Source: Bryobacteraceae bacterium
GTDB taxonomy: Bacteria; Acidobacteriota; Terriglobia; Bryobacterales; Bryobacteraceae
DNA: 5,217 bases
Assembly (NCBI GenBank): GCA_014379815.1
Contig: JACMLA010000350.1
Coordinates: forward strand, 1 to 5,217
Reading direction: 5' to 3'
Below, piece after piece: positions 5,189 through 5,217 of this stretch. Position numbers and translations under genes: made by a program. Positions within the stretch are counted from its first letter, which is position 1; the number at the start of each line of letters is the position of its first letter. The notes under the pieces were generated by a model. The model worked only from the letters and a program-made list of their open reading frames with translations. It made no database searches and was not told where the DNA came from.

Positions 5189-5217
5189 ATGGCAACACAG
5201 AAGCAAACCGACGCAAA
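5189..5217 (+). CDS. Start of an unidentified gene leaving the window (9 codons)
   Basis: ATG 5189 follows a good GGAGG and opens MATQKQTDA before the window ends. Nine residues are too few for identification. The wording recalls the start of a short hypothetical protein family frequent in Acidobacteria (a KQxxANRxNAQKSTGP-like opening), but this is memory of a pattern and only the first residues can be compared. Its notable property here is the structured leader upstream. Confidence 0.55.

Overview
The window reads as chromosomal DNA of a moderately GC-rich soil-type bacterium, most likely an Acidobacteriota member near the Solibacter/Bryobacter group. This rests mainly on the long secreted protein at 662-2134. 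Its C-terminal half has the wording of a family abundant in that phylum: a 'SLPNF' motif, then an 'NVNG' strand, a 'STGEF' motif and an 'SRSHWRI' motif. The start of the last gene, at 5189, is weaker support. The assignment is inference from remembered family patterns, not from a search.

Layout. (1) 1-350, minus strand: the N-terminal part of an unrecognised multi-pass membrane protein running off the left edge. (2) 351-661: a divergent intergenic region with a 9-bp inverted repeat. (3) 662-2134, plus: an exported protein with a Pro/Tyr/Gly/Gln-rich linker, a small beta domain and a large C-terminal beta domain. (4) 2135-2336: a gap holding a doubtful small minus-strand ORF. (5) 2337-3536, plus: a 399-residue tryptophan-rich, probably alpha-helical (HEAT-like) cytoplasmic protein of unknown role. 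(6) 3738-4388, plus: a VapBC-type toxin-antitoxin pair, a ribbon-helix-helix antitoxin followed by a PIN-domain toxin with a 4-nt GTGA overlap. The antitoxin carries a one-base frameshift in a C4G5 run. (7) 4443-4939, plus: a small secreted protein split by another one-base frameshift. (8) 4940-5188: a non-coding leader ending in a terminator-like hairpin with a T-tract, immediately upstream of a good ribosome binding site. (9) 5189-5217, plus: the first nine codons of a gene leaving the right edge.

Functional links are few. Only the toxin-antitoxin pair is clearly an operon; the other genes look like single accessory units. The items most worth a second look are the leader before the last gene, whose repeated CCGTG/CACGG segments can form mutually exclusive helices like an attenuator or riboswitch, and the two single-base frameshifts within 1 kb, which are either assembly errors or real gene damage. 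No rRNA, tRNA, CRISPR array or insertion sequence was seen.
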